From JAUMBM01 sp964441755 (GTDB lineage: Bacteria > Bacteroidota > Bacteroidia > Chitinophagales > Saprospiraceae), in NCBI GenBank assembly GCA_964441755.1, contig CAYTVG010000016.1, forward strand, positions 1 to 64,000: a stretch of DNA of 64,000 bases, read 5' to 3'. The notes beneath the pieces are model-generated. The model was not told the origin of the DNA and did not search any database. It was given only the letters and a program-made list of their open reading frames with translations. The position numbers and the translations under genes are program-made. Positions within the stretch are counted from its first letter, which is position 1; every line of letters begins with the position of its first letter. Positions 41,028 to 49,622 of this stretch are shown in pieces.

Positions 41028-43973
41028 TTACTTATTCAGGTAATTATCTCTGAAAAAAGTCTCATAGCCATCCAGCTGACGTGCCTTTAGTACCTCCCGG
41101 TAATTGGACTGAGAGATGGCATACACCTTATGCGGGAAAGCAGAAACATCGACAAAACTGCTGCTGTTTTTGCTGATTCCATTGTAATACACCATAGCAT
41201 CCGCCTGATTTTCGAAGCGGCGCAGCACCAATACAGGAATATTATTATTCTGCCCGAGGTATACATTGGAGATGCGGAGTCTTGCCAGATCGTGGAAAGT
41301 GCGGTTATAATCAGACACTTTATTTTTGGCGGTATTGATATCCACATCAGCACTTTCAAAGATAATCAGGATATAGTGAAGATCCTGCTGATTGACCGTA
41401 AAAGCCCCGGCTGTTTCCGGCTCGCTCTGGCCGGGCAGGCTGGGGCCAGCCGTGGCCCCCAGCAGTCGGAGTATTTCGCGTGCGCGGGTCTGCTCTGTTG
41501 ATTCGGGATACGTGGCGATAAGTTTATTGAGTTCTTCCACATACGCCTCTTTACCATTGGTATTGCCGAGGCACATAGCGATCAGCAGTGCATATTTGGG
41601 TTTGAGTGGATTTTGGCCCAAAAGAGCTTGGCTGTTGGTGCGGGCCATAGCCAGCGCTTCGGCAAATTTACCCTGCGTGAAAAGTGCATAGGCATCATCG
41701 TAAAGGCGCACCAGCTTTCTCTCTTCGTTGAGGAACTCGGTTGCGTAGTTGGGGTCTTTGAGGATACGTGCAAAATTAGAAGAAGGATACTTATTGATAA
41801 TCTTGGCCTTCCACTCCTCTGCCCGTTGCGGCTGCTGCAGGTCGAGTGATCCCAGGTACAGATAGTACCAGGAATCCAGTTCGTGCAAATTAGCCGGAAA
41901 TCTGCTGTCCAGCTGTTCGAGGATAGCCACTGATTTTTCATTATTTTCGAGTCGGTCGCGATACAAGCGTCCGAGTTCGAACATGGCCCGTTTAATTTCG
42001 AGCCGGGCCTTTTCCCTGTCTGCATCAGTTTTGGGTACGCCGGCGAGGATTTGATTAACTTCATCATCGCTCAGCAGGCTAGGCTTATCGGCAGCAGCAG
42101 TCTGGTCCTGAGCATTTTCCGACAAAGCACGCCCACTGCGTCGCCAGTCATCCTCCAATGGTCGGTTGTTCCAGGACCGGTTAAACTCCTTAATACCCCT
42201 GCTCAGGGCCCGTTCATCGTATGCAAAGAAAGTGCTGGGTTTGGCCAGTGCCGGGCGTGCTGCACCGGGTCCGGCCATGGCCATTTCTGGTCGTCCCCCG
42301 AGTGTTGACTTATTGCCGGGAGCGGAAGCTGCAGCCGCCTTAGCCTTAGCAGCTTCCTTCTCCTCCTCGAGCAGCCTGACAGCCAGGTCTGCCTGTTCCT
42401 TAGGAGAAAGCTCACTGATGCGCAGGAGGCTATCCTGCAGGCTAATTATTTCGAGTGCCTCTGCTATATCGGACAAGTTATCGCGCAACCGTTCGACAGA
42501 CTTAAATCGCTCATCTGTTTCGGGCATAATCAGTAAGGTACTGTCCATGTAATTTTTAGCCGCCAGGTAATCCTCCGTTTCAAAGAATAAATTCGCCAGC
42601 TTGTAGTAAGCTTCTGCCTTTTGGGGAGAGTTGCCGGTGCTGGCAGCCAGACTCTTTCGCAGCAGCGCGATACCCTCGTCCCGATTATCCTGTTGGAAGG
42701 CTATGTTGGCCATAGCATAGTACAGTTGATCGAGGAAAGGCTTATTTTTTTCATCTGCTGCCATTTTTTCAAGATTGCGCATAGCATCCTGGGCTGTGCC
42801 GCGCCCGCTCAGGTAGCTATTTTGCGCCATGTTGAGGCGCGCGCTGAAAGCCATTTCGTAGGACGGATGATTTTTTACGACCTCCTCAAAAGCGGCGTAT
42901 GCCGCCTGGCTGTTGCCATTAAGCTGGTGCAACTGAGCGAGGATATAGGAAAAACGTGCACGCAGCAAGCGTTTATCAGAAAGTGCTACTGCATCGGTCA
43001 GGTAAGTAATGGCGAGATCGTATTTGCGTTCCTTGATTGCCAGATAAGCCTGAATAGCCGCAATTTCATCCCGAATATCTGCGAAGGTCGTCGGATTCTG
43101 GTAGAGATTGTTGAGCAGGCGGCGGGCACCGTCGTGATTATCACGCTCGACCAGTGTTTTAGCCAACCAGAGCGAACCCTCCTGATAGGCAGGGCGGTGC
43201 TTGAGGAAATAGGGATTATCCTTATTGCTGTCAGCCTGCGGATCAGGCGTAGCAGGAGGCGTATCGGGTTTGGCCGCCGCCGGCGCAGGCGTCTCTGCCG
43301 GGGCTGATGGCTTTCGCGCCGGCGCAGAACGACCGCTGGAAGCTGCCTTTCTTCTTTTTTTCACCTGCCGGTTGTACCTTTTGCGCTCGCGCGCCTTCTG
43401 CTTGGCAGTCATAGCCGAAGAAGAACGCCCCGCCTGGCTGCCCCCGCTACTGCCGCTGCGTGACGGTGGTTGATTTTTGGCAGACTTACCCTTCTTATTT
43501 TTAGCAGCGGCACTACTTTTGGGATCCTCCTCCGGATACTCACTTAGCAGGAAGCGAAAAGTTTTTTCAGCACCCTCATAATCCCTTTTCAGGAACATAG
43601 CCTTACCGGCCAGCAGGTAGCAGTCATCAGCCCAGTGGCTGTAGGGATGCAGGTTGAGTACAATGGTCACTTTCTTGATCGCCGTATCCATGTTGCCTGC
43701 GATGGCCAATGGATTGTCGGCCACCATGTAGGCGTACATGGGCAGGAGTTTACTGTAGTTGTCCTGATGTGACTCGTCCAGCGCAACAAACGCCTGTTGG
43801 ACGAGTTCTTCAGCATTGAAGTAACCGTTGTAGTGCGCCGTTGTATTATGCCAGGCTTTGCCCAGACCAGACAGTTCGCCTTTGCGCTTCTGCGTTGTAC
43901 AGGAAGCCAGCACGAGCACAGCCACCAGCGATATCCACAACAGTTTCTTCATCATTATCAAGTTGCTCATCAT
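41028..43973 (-). CDS. sprE: T9SS component SprE/PorW-like TPR lipoprotein
   Basis: A 981-aa lipoprotein (lipobox VLASC, Cys25 from the chosen start; shorter starts at 43955 or 43952 are possible). The N-terminal block KRKGELSGLGKAWHNTTAHYNGYFNAEELV is characteristic of SprE/PorW, which links the outer-membrane translocon to the periplasmic part of the type IX system. TPR-like repeats fill much of the chain. Two low-complexity inserts are seen: a Lys/Arg/Ser/Ala-rich one at about 165-255 and an Ala/Lys-rich one at about 550-590. It supports active T9SS export of the CTD-bearing proteins in this window. Confidence 0.85.
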   Translation of the reverse strand: MMSNLIMMKKLLWISLVAVLVLASCTTQKRKGELSGLGKAWHNTTAHYNGYFNAEELVQQAFVALDESHQDNYSKLLPMYAYMVADNPLAIAGNMDTAIKKVTIVLNLHPYSHWADDCYLLAGKAMFLKRDYEGAEKTFRFLLSEYPEEDPKSSAAAKNKKGKSAKNQPPSRSGSSGGSQAGRSSSAMTAKQKARERKRYNRQVKKRRKAASSGRSAPARKPSAPAETPAPAAAKPDTPPATPDPQADSNKDNPYFLKHRPAYQEGSLWLAKTLVERDNHDGARRLLNNLYQNPTTFADIRDEIAAIQAYLAIKERKYDLAITYLTDAVALSDKRLLRARFSYILAQLHQLNGNSQAAYAAFEEVVKNHPSYEMAFSARLNMAQNSYLSGRGTAQDAMRNLEKMAADEKNKPFLDQLYYAMANIAFQQDNRDEGIALLRKSLAASTGNSPQKAEAYYKLANLFFETEDYLAAKNYMDSTLLIMPETDERFKSVERLRDNLSDIAEALEIISLQDSLLRISELSPKEQADLAVRLLEEEKEAAKAKAAAASAPGNKSTLGGRPEMAMAGPGAARPALAKPSTFFAYDERALSRGIKEFNRSWNNRPLEDDWRRSGRALSENAQDQTAAADKPSLLSDDEVNQILAGVPKTDADREKARLEIKRAMFELGRLYRDRLENNEKSVAILEQLDSRFPANLHELDSWYYLYLGSLDLQQPQRAEEWKAKIINKYPSSNFARILKDPNYATEFLNEERKLVRLYDDAYALFTQGKFAEALAMARTNSQALLGQNPLKPKYALLIAMCLGNTNGKEAYVEELNKLIATYPESTEQTRAREILRLLGATAGPSLPGQSEPETAGAFTVNQQDLHYILIIFESADVDINTAKNKVSDYNRTFHDLARLRISNVYLGQNNNIPVLVLRRFENQADAMVYYNGISKNSSSFVDVSAFPHKVYAISQSNYREVLKARQLDGYETFFRDNYLNK

Positions 43974-44100
43974 TTTCGTACAAATCCGAACGGTAGTAAC
44001 CAATTTCTTCTAGTGTCGGAAAGCCCGGAACAAATGGCAAGTGATGCAGATATCCAATCTTTGGACTCACAACTACACCCCTTATCCATCGATAAATGCA

Positions 44101-44108
44101 TATCTTTG
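44101..44108 (+). promoter_or_regulatory. TATCTTTG element, + strand
   Basis: Exact TAnnTTTG match. It would give the M23 gene a leader of about 360 nt containing the conserved stem-loop, so it may drive that gene or a separate short RNA. Confidence 0.4.
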
Positions 44109-44131
44109 CGTCCGTTGTCCGTTGCAGCACA

Positions 44132-44139
44132 CAAAAGTA
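44132..44139 (-). promoter_or_regulatory. Putative -7 element of sprE
   Basis: TACTTTTG on the - strand matches TAnnTTTG, about 160 nt upstream of the sprE start. Confidence 0.45.
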
Positions 44140-44269
44140 CCTTATTTTATCGACTATCTAAACTGAAGCCTGCATCATTTGCGTTTATAGCTATTGAGCA
44201 TTAACATTTAGCGTGTAGCCGGAATTTTATATCGGGGACAAAGACGAGGTGCTTTTTCACGTGTTTTTG

Positions 44270-44309
44270 TTTTTTCAGGAGCATAGCCGGTGCTACCTGC
44301 CTGAAAAAA
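44270..44309 (+). repeat. 10-20-10 stem-loop repeat, copy B
   Basis: Arms TTTTTTCAGG and CCTGAAAAAA enclose the loop AGCATAGCCGGTGCTACCTG. Loop identity to copy A (12538-12577) is 17 of 20 while the arms differ in the inner five bases yet remain complementary, i.e. they covary. Both copies lie in divergent intergenic regions and point toward the rightward gene. Confidence 0.6.
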
Positions 44310-44477
44310 AAGTGACGAAACCAGGGAGGGGGAACCCTTTTGGGGTTGCGTAAAAATATACCCAATATGCGCTTAACACGGATACTACCCCGGGTGTTAT
44401 TTCTTGGCGTTAGCCCGGCAAACAGCGACAAAAACCAAAGGAGGCGTTGCCGCCTTCAACCATAAAAGCCGTTGCAG

Positions 44478-45383
44478 ATGTCAGCATTCACGGAGACCAT
44501 AGCCAGTCGATGGCAACAATTCCGCAGCAGGTTGAAAGATACCTATCGGCTGGTCATTATGAACGATGACACGTTTGAAGAGGTTGGTTCTTACCAGCTC
44601 AGCCTGCTGAACGTATATGTAGCACTCAGCAGCATCATCGTGATGGTAGCCCTGCTGGTTGTCATGCTCATCGCCTTCACACCCCTGAAAAAGTATATTC
44701 CGGGCTATGGAGATACGCTTACCCAGGAAGAATATATTGATTTGTACAAGCAGGTAGACAAGCTGGAGCAGGAGATGGAGGCGCACCGCCTGTACGCTGA
44801 CAACATGCGGCGCATTCTGAACGGGGAATCGGAGACTGCCAAGGATGTGGAAAAAAAGACACCTCCGCCGATTGTAGATACAACTGCCAAAACTCCTGCC
44901 CTGTCGGATGAGGAGATTCAGATACGCAGGGAGGTGCAAATTGGCAACGTCAACCGCTCGGCACGTGCGCAATATGACAGGCCCAAGGCTGGCAGCCGTG
45001 ACATTCCGCTGGAGCAGCTTTTTTTTATTGCTCCGGTGACTGGTGAAATCAGCGCCAGCTTTAACGCTGACATTCAGCACTATGGTATAGACATTATCGC
45101 TCCTAAAGGTGCCGCTATCAAGGCAGTACTCGACGGCTATGTCTTCATGGCTGATTTTACCATAGAAACAGGTAACACCATCGGCATTCAGCACGATAAC
45201 AACATTGTCACTTTTTACAAACACAACAGCGAGCTGCTAAAAAAAGCAGGTAGCTTTGTAAAGGCGGGTGAAGCAGTAGCAATTATCGGCAATACGGGTA
45301 AGCTCTCCACAGGTCCGCATCTGCATTTTGAGATGTGGCACAAGGGCAGGCCTGTCGACCCTGCCGATTACATTAGCTGGTGA
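44478..45383 (+). CDS. M23-family (LytM) peptidoglycan endopeptidase
   Basis: 301 aa. A short cytosolic part, one membrane helix (VYVALSSIIVMVALLVVMLIAF), a coiled coil (about 82-115), a linker, then a LytM domain. Zinc ligands His201 and Asp205 in HYGIDIIAPKG and His283 in HLHFE, with His281, are present, so the enzyme should be active, unlike degenerate EnvC/NlpD types. The ATG at 44478 is taken rather than a TTG two codons upstream. It is divergent from the sprE-like gene, which makes a cell-envelope cluster. Confidence 0.88.
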   Translation: MSAFTETIASRWQQFRSRLKDTYRLVIMNDDTFEEVGSYQLSLLNVYVALSSIIVMVALLVVMLIAFTPLKKYIPGYGDTLTQEEYIDLYKQVDKLEQEMEAHRLYADNMRRILNGESETAKDVEKKTPPPIVDTTAKTPALSDEEIQIRREVQIGNVNRSARAQYDRPKAGSRDIPLEQLFFIAPVTGEISASFNADIQHYGIDIIAPKGAAIKAVLDGYVFMADFTIETGNTIGIQHDNNIVTFYKHNSELLKKAGSFVKAGEAVAIIGNTGKLSTGPHLHFEMWHKGRPVDPADYISW

Positions 45384-45572
45384 CCCCCACCCGGGAATCC
45401 TGAGACCAATCTGAGCGGCCATTTTCACTGCCAACACCTATAACTGCAGGTTGACCATTGGCTTGCAGCTGACCTACAAAATTGAATTTCAACCTACTAC
45501 CCCTTCATACGAATTGTATACCCCGCCACCACAGATACGGCCAAATAGATACCATTATTGTACGAATTACAC

Positions 45573-45580
45573 TAATTTTG
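45573..45580 (+). promoter_or_regulatory. Putative -7 element of the HAD gene
   Basis: TAATTTTG matches TAnnTTTG, 23 nt before the ATG at 45604. The 220-nt gap upstream (45384-45603) shows no gene. Confidence 0.45.
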
Positions 45581-45603
45581 TAGTATCTTAAATTATCAAG
45601 ACC

Positions 45604-46035
45604 ATGTCTGAGCAAGCATTTCAGCTTAAGCCTACCTATAATGAGAAAGGCGAGTCTGTGAGCCCCGTTTTAGCAGAAGGTGTAAAAAATTTTCTGATAG
45701 ATATTGACGGCACGATATGTGATGACGTACCCAACGAAGAACCGGAGCGTATGGGCACGGTGCTCCCCTACCCCGACGCGCTGAGGATTATCAATAAATG
45801 GCACGAAGAGGGTCACATCATCACCTTTTTCACCTCGCGTACGGAGGCACACCGTGAAATTACGGAAGAGTGGTTACAGCGTCATCAGTTCAAATACCAC
45901 GCGTTGTTGACCAATAAACCCCGGGGAGGTAACTACCATTGGATTGACAACCATATTGTCAAGGCCACCCGTTTCAAAGGCAAATTCACTGATCTTGTGG
46001 TGCAAACTCATGAGATTGAGGTTTTTAAACCCTAA
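45604..46035 (+). CDS. Small HAD-like hydrolase
   Basis: 143 aa. LIDIDGTICDDVPNEEPERM carries the nucleophile Asp33 and Asp35 of the HAD fold (DxDGT). FFTSRTEAHREITEEWL is motif II, and NKPRGGNYHWIDNH supplies the Lys of motif III; a C-terminal acidic motif is short. It lacks a large cap, so it resembles small phosphatases acting on sugars or polynucleotide ends. In Bacteroidota relatives are sometimes labelled phosphoheptose isomerase, which the sequence does not support. Confidence 0.75.
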   Translation: MSEQAFQLKPTYNEKGESVSPVLAEGVKNFLIDIDGTICDDVPNEEPERMGTVLPYPDALRIINKWHEEGHIITFFTSRTEAHREITEEWLQRHQFKYHALLTNKPRGGNYHWIDNHIVKATRFKGKFTDLVVQTHEIEVFKP

Positions 46036-46059
46036 GCGATCGTCATTTACGATTGTTAT

Positions 46060-46100
46060 GCCATTCGATTGGGGCGGCTGTGGCCGCCCAATCGAATGGC
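46060..46100. terminator. GC hairpin between convergent HAD and SCO1 genes
   Basis: About 18 bp (GCCATTCGATTGGG...CCCAATCGAATGGC) with one bulged G and a TGTG loop closed by GGC/GCC. Confidence 0.7.
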
Positions 46101-46110
46101 AGGCGAATAT

Positions 46111-46140
46111 CCTTTTTGGTTTTTTAAAAAATCAAAAAGG
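46111..46140. terminator. AT-rich partner palindrome
   Basis: CCTTTTTGGTTTTTT followed directly by AAAAAATCAAAAAGG; complementary at all positions if one G-U pair is allowed. It touches the stop codon of the SCO1 gene. Confidence 0.6.
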
Positions 46141-46141
46141 C

Positions 46142-46789
46142 TTACTGCTGCCCCTTGGCATCCATTTCCGCCAGGAGGCGGTCAATGTCGCCCATAAGTC
46201 TGTCTACTTCTTCTTTGCTGGTACCATCGGCATAGGCCCGGAGGTGACCATTGCCATCGATTAACAACACATAGCCACTGTGATCGAATCCACCCGGTGC
46301 ATCGGGATTTTCGAGAGCAGTGCTAATGTAGTCGTAAGCTATGTCGTAAATCTCTTTGCGCTTACCGGTAACCAGCCGCCATCGGTGGCTGCCGTCATCG
46401 ATGCCCAGCCCCTGTGCGTAAGCTTTGAGGCGCCCGACGGTATCCCTTTTGACATCGATGGAATGAGACAAGAAGAGCAATCTGTCCTCATCTTTATAGG
46501 CCTCATACATGCGGAGCATATTTTTTTTGACCTTGGGGCAGATGGTCGGGCAAGAGGTAAAGAAAAAGTCGGCTACATACGCCTTGCCCGCAAAGGTAGC
46601 ATTGGTCACCAGCTGGCTATCCTGATCGACAAATGCAAAATCGCGGATGCGATGATAGATAGTATCCCCTGTCTGAGGATCCGTAGTATGCATACCGTAG
46701 TGCGGCAGGGGCTGTTCAGCAGCCGGAGAGCAAGCAAATAGAAAGACGAGCAGCGCTGGCAGCACCGTCCACGGCAAATATGAGCTCAT
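46142..46789 (-). CDS. SCO1/SenC/PrrC-type copper-binding thioredoxin-fold lipoprotein
   Basis: 215 aa. Lipobox LLVFLFACS with Cys20. The copper motif CPTIC (Cys80, Cys84) in FFFTSCPTICPKVKKNM and the distant His in GGFDHSGYVLLID complete the SCO copper site. It likely assembles the CuA centre of cytochrome c oxidase or has a thiol redox role. No oxidase genes are nearby. It is convergent with the HAD gene. Confidence 0.9.
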   Translation of the reverse strand: MSSYLPWTVLPALLVFLFACSPAAEQPLPHYGMHTTDPQTGDTIYHRIRDFAFVDQDSQLVTNATFAGKAYVADFFFTSCPTICPKVKKNMLRMYEAYKDEDRLLFLSHSIDVKRDTVGRLKAYAQGLGIDDGSHRWRLVTGKRKEIYDIAYDYISTALENPDAPGGFDHSGYVLLIDGNGHLRAYADGTSKEEVDRLMGDIDRLLAEMDAKGQQ

Positions 46790-46992
46790 TTCAATAATTT
46801 AAGGTCATTCAGAAGCGCATGTTCAGGCATTTTCTACCTCGGCAGAAATGCGGTATTTTCTCGCGGATTATTAGCTGATGCTACCCGACTAAAAGAAGGC
46901 AAAAATTGCGGCAATGAGCCGATTGTGGCTCTGTTAGAAAAACCCCGGGCACGCGCTCAATTGTAAAACATTTATTGTCCCTGTTCCAAGGG

Positions 46993-47442
46993 TTACTCCT
47001 GTTCTGCAGGCGTCATTTTGGACAGCAGTCCGAGTTGTTGCCGGGCTGCGGAGATACTGCTTTCCATAGCATTCTCGACGATGCGAATTTTTTTATCCTC
47101 TTCCACCAGATAAGCCATAATAGCCTGCTGGTCCATCTCTGCCTGTAGCTGCTCGAGCGGTTTGATTTCCTGCATCCAGGTCATCATCCCTTCATCAGCC
47201 TTGCGCAGGTTGTCCACAGCAGACAGTATCTGATTTTTCAGGGTGTCATTGAGGGTAGTGTCCTCGGTAAAAGCCAGCAGCTGCTCTTCGAGTTCGTGCA
47301 TTTCCCCCATACGAGGCATCACGCGATCGTGGGCCTCCATCATGCCTGCATAGGCATCTTGTTGCCTGGCCATTTCATCCTTTGAAAACTTCCCGCAGGC
47401 AGTAAGTGACAGCCCAAGCAGTAATACGAGTATCTTTTGCAT
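46993..47442 (-). CDS. Helical lipoprotein of unknown function
   Basis: 149 aa. MQKILVLLLGLSLTAC is a lipoprotein signal (Cys16). The mature part is almost entirely helical and rich in Met, Glu and Gln (MARQQDAYAGMMEAHDRVMPRMGEMHELEEQLL), with heptad-like spacing suggesting a coiled coil. Similar lipoproteins occur in Bacteroidota, sometimes named after viral A-type inclusion protein; no function is known. The high Met content could bind copper, which is speculative given the SCO1 gene next on the same strand. Confidence 0.7.
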   Translation of the reverse strand: MQKILVLLLGLSLTACGKFSKDEMARQQDAYAGMMEAHDRVMPRMGEMHELEEQLLAFTEDTTLNDTLKNQILSAVDNLRKADEGMMTWMQEIKPLEQLQAEMDQQAIMAYLVEEDKKIRIVENAMESSISAARQQLGLLSKMTPAEQE

Positions 47443-47812
47443 AGATTAAGAGATTTTACACAGACAGATGCACTGACTATATGCTGCTGCAGGGATTGCT
47501 TAGAGCCTGTCGGGGACCTGTTAGCAGCCCGCAAGTGGTTTTTGTCCGCAGGTTTTCACCTTTTGTTCAGTCACGCAGCACCTTGAAAACCCACAATAGC
47601 TGACTTTATCCCTGTCAGAGAATATCGGACACAGTGCGGGAACAGCTCCCCCCTGCACAAGTTGCGTACAAATATAAGGCAAGTCGCCGCTTATGTGCAT
47701 GACAAACGTCACAATACCGCGCAGCCCACATTAACGAAGGATTAACAACGAATATGCATTGCTAACTCAACAACTGAGCGCGACATATCGTTTGAAATAA
47801 AAAACAACCGAT
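47443..47812. other. Divergent intergenic region, no gene recognised
   Basis: 370 nt between the lipoprotein gene and lolA. Nothing structured stands out beyond TATCGTTTG near 47786, a -7-like element with one extra base, about 20 nt before the lolA start. Confidence 0.35.
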
Positions 47813-48502
47813 ATGCGACAGACGATTGCGAGTCTATTCTTTTTGCTGGTGATTGCGCTTACAGACGGCATGGGGCAGACGGCCCGTCAATACACCAGCA
47901 GTTCGGATTCCGACCCTGCGGCCAAAGCAGCAGTTGATGCGCTTCGTCGCAAATACCAGTCATACAATCAATTGGAAGCTAGTTTTACGCTGGACATTGA
48001 GCTGCCTGAGCAGGCCAAGGAGACCCAGCGGGGCGTTATTGCCAGATTAGGCAATAAGTATCGCATGCAGTTGGCGGGACAAGAGATCATCAGTGACGGG
48101 CAGGCGCTGTACCTGATTCTGCACGGCAACAAGGAAGTACAGATCAATGATCTACCGGAGCCGGGTGAAGATGAGAACATACTTTCTCCGGAGGCTTTAT
48201 TCACCTTTTATGATCAGGGGCGCTTTGCTTTTATCCTTATAGAAGAGCGTACAGAAGGGGGCAAGCTGGTGCAACAGATTGACTGTAAGCCTCTGGACAG
48301 GGATGCAGAATACAGTAAGATAACGCTTATTCTCACCAAGCAGACGCGGGAGATCGTACGCATCAAAGCCTTTGGAAAAGACGGCAGCCGTTATACGTTC
48401 AATCTGCTGGGCCTGAACGCCAATAAGACCTTTGCGGCCAATCATTTTAGCTTTGAGCGGGCCCGTTACCCGGGTTATCATGTAGAAGATTTGCGGGAGT
48501 AG
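47813..48502 (+). CDS. lolA: LolA-like outer-membrane lipoprotein carrier
   Basis: 229 aa with signal peptide (LFFLLVIALTDGMGQ). The beta-barrel-like carrier fold is suggested by DALRRKYQSYNQLEASFTLDIELPEQAKETQRGVIARLGNKYRMQLAGQEIISDGQALYLI, the common LolA start, and by LSPEALFTFYDQGRFAFILIEE. It would ferry lipoproteins, of which this window encodes many, from the inner to the outer membrane. It ends at two hairpins and is convergent with the REC-CRP gene. Confidence 0.82.
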   Translation: MRQTIASLFFLLVIALTDGMGQTARQYTSSSDSDPAAKAAVDALRRKYQSYNQLEASFTLDIELPEQAKETQRGVIARLGNKYRMQLAGQEIISDGQALYLILHGNKEVQINDLPEPGEDENILSPEALFTFYDQGRFAFILIEERTEGGKLVQQIDCKPLDRDAEYSKITLILTKQTREIVRIKAFGKDGSRYTFNLLGLNANKTFAANHFSFERARYPGYHVEDLRE

Positions 48503-48505
48503 AAG

Positions 48506-48526
48506 ACACAGTTTGCGAAACTGTGT
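48506..48526. terminator. Small hairpin after lolA
   Basis: ACACAGTTT-GCG-AAACTGTGT, 9-bp stem, 3 nt after the lolA stop codon. Confidence 0.6.
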
Positions 48527-48528
48527 AT

Positions 48529-48574
48529 GCATGGGCCTGTATTGGGGGCGAATGCCCCCAATACAGGCCCATGC
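48529..48574. terminator. 21-bp perfect hairpin between convergent lolA and REC-CRP genes
   Basis: A 21-bp stem (core CCTGTATTGGGGGC/GCCCCCAATACAGG) with GAAT loop, ending 4 nt before the REC-CRP stop codon. Longest perfect stem of the window; no long T-tract. Confidence 0.7.
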
Positions 48575-48578
48575 ACAT

Positions 48579-49622
48579 TTAGCCGGGGATGTTAGCCAAT
48601 TTTTTAGCGTCAATGATGCGGATGGATCCATCCGTGACTTCGATATACCCACTTTGACGGAAATCTGTAAGTGTTCGAATTACACTTTCCTTAGCAGTAC
48701 CGACCATTTTAGCCAGATCTTCCCGCAGGAAGTCGAAAGTATCTGTTCCCTCTTTTTCCCTGATAAGCAGGAGAGTGTCAGCTACTCGTTTGCGTATTGA
48801 ATCATAGGCGAGCTGCATAAGTTGCTCCTCTTTGACAGCGACATTATTGGCCAGCATTTTTATGAAATGGCTGGCGACATCCCGGTTGGCGTGTAAGAGG
48901 CGAAAAAAATCTTCACGAGGCACGAGCCGCAGTTCGCTATCTTCCATGCTGGCTGCAGAAAAATGGTAAGGCTGATCCTGCAGCAAGCTGGTGTAGCCGA
49001 TAAAATCTCCTCCCTGACAATAATTGATGATATATTCCTTGCCGTACTCATTGGTTTTGTAGAGTTTGACCTTACCACTTTCTACGAAATAGAGATAGCG
49101 GGGATAATCTCCTTCATTAAAGATCTGCTCTTTGCGGGCATAGTCGCGGCGACGCTGGTCAGCAGAAAGCTTTCGCAGCTCAGCATGACCACGTGCCTCA
49201 TCGATAAAAGCCGTGAGGCCCGAGGCAGTTCGATCAAACTGACGGCGCAAGCGTTCACTTTTATCCAATCTGTGTTGAATCACCTGTAGTAATTCATCCT
49301 TATAGATAGGTTTCGTGAGATAATCATCTGCCCCGAGATTCATCCCCCTCCGAAGATCTTCGCGCTCTGTTTTCGCAGTGAGAAAAATAAAAGGCACCCC
49401 TGCGGTAGCGCTTTTCTTGCTGAGAATCTGGAGCACCCCGAAACCGTCGAGTTCGGGCATCATCACATCACAAAGAATAAGGTCGGGCGGGCTGCTGAGT
49501 GCCTTTTCGACCCCTACTTTACCGTTGTCGGCCTGTTCGACAGCATAGCCTGACAACTCCAGGATTTCGCAGAGATTTTCCCTCACTTCGGGATTATCTT
49601 CAATTAACAGTATCCTTTTCAT
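48579..49622 (-). CDS. Response regulator fused to CRP/FNR-type regulator
   Basis: 347 aa. Residues 1-125 are a receiver domain: acidic pocket at Glu8-Asp9, phospho-acceptor Asp52 in LCDVMMPELDG, Thr/Lys switch (FLTAKTE, LTKPI). Residues about 150-265 are a cyclic-nucleotide-binding-like fold (YLYFVESGKVKLYKTNEYGKEY). Residues about 270-347 are a CRP-type winged helix whose recognition helix contains Lys311, Glu312 and Arg316, matching the R-E-x3-R contact pattern of CRP. No Fe-S cysteines are seen. The start overlaps the kinase stop codon by 4 nt (ATGA), so kinase and regulator are translationally coupled partners. Confidence 0.9.
   Translation of the reverse strand: MKRILLIEDNPEVRENLCEILELSGYAVEQADNGKVGVEKALSSPPDLILCDVMMPELDGFGVLQILSKKSATAGVPFIFLTAKTEREDLRRGMNLGADDYLTKPIYKDELLQVIQHRLDKSERLRRQFDRTASGLTAFIDEARGHAELRKLSADQRRRDYARKEQIFNEGDYPRYLYFVESGKVKLYKTNEYGKEYIINYCQGGDFIGYTSLLQDQPYHFSAASMEDSELRLVPREDFFRLLHANRDVASHFIKMLANNVAVKEEQLMQLAYDSIRKRVADTLLLIREKEGTDTFDFLREDLAKMVGTAKESVIRTLTDFRQSGYIEVTDGSIRIIDAKKLANIPG

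Larger units (their letters stand above)
43974..44477. other. sprE-M23 divergent intergenic region
   Basis: About 500 nt. It contains the sprE -7 element (44132), an opposed TATCTTTG at 44101-44108 on the + strand, and copy B of the 10-20-10 stem-loop (44270-44309). No gene was recognised. Confidence 0.45.
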
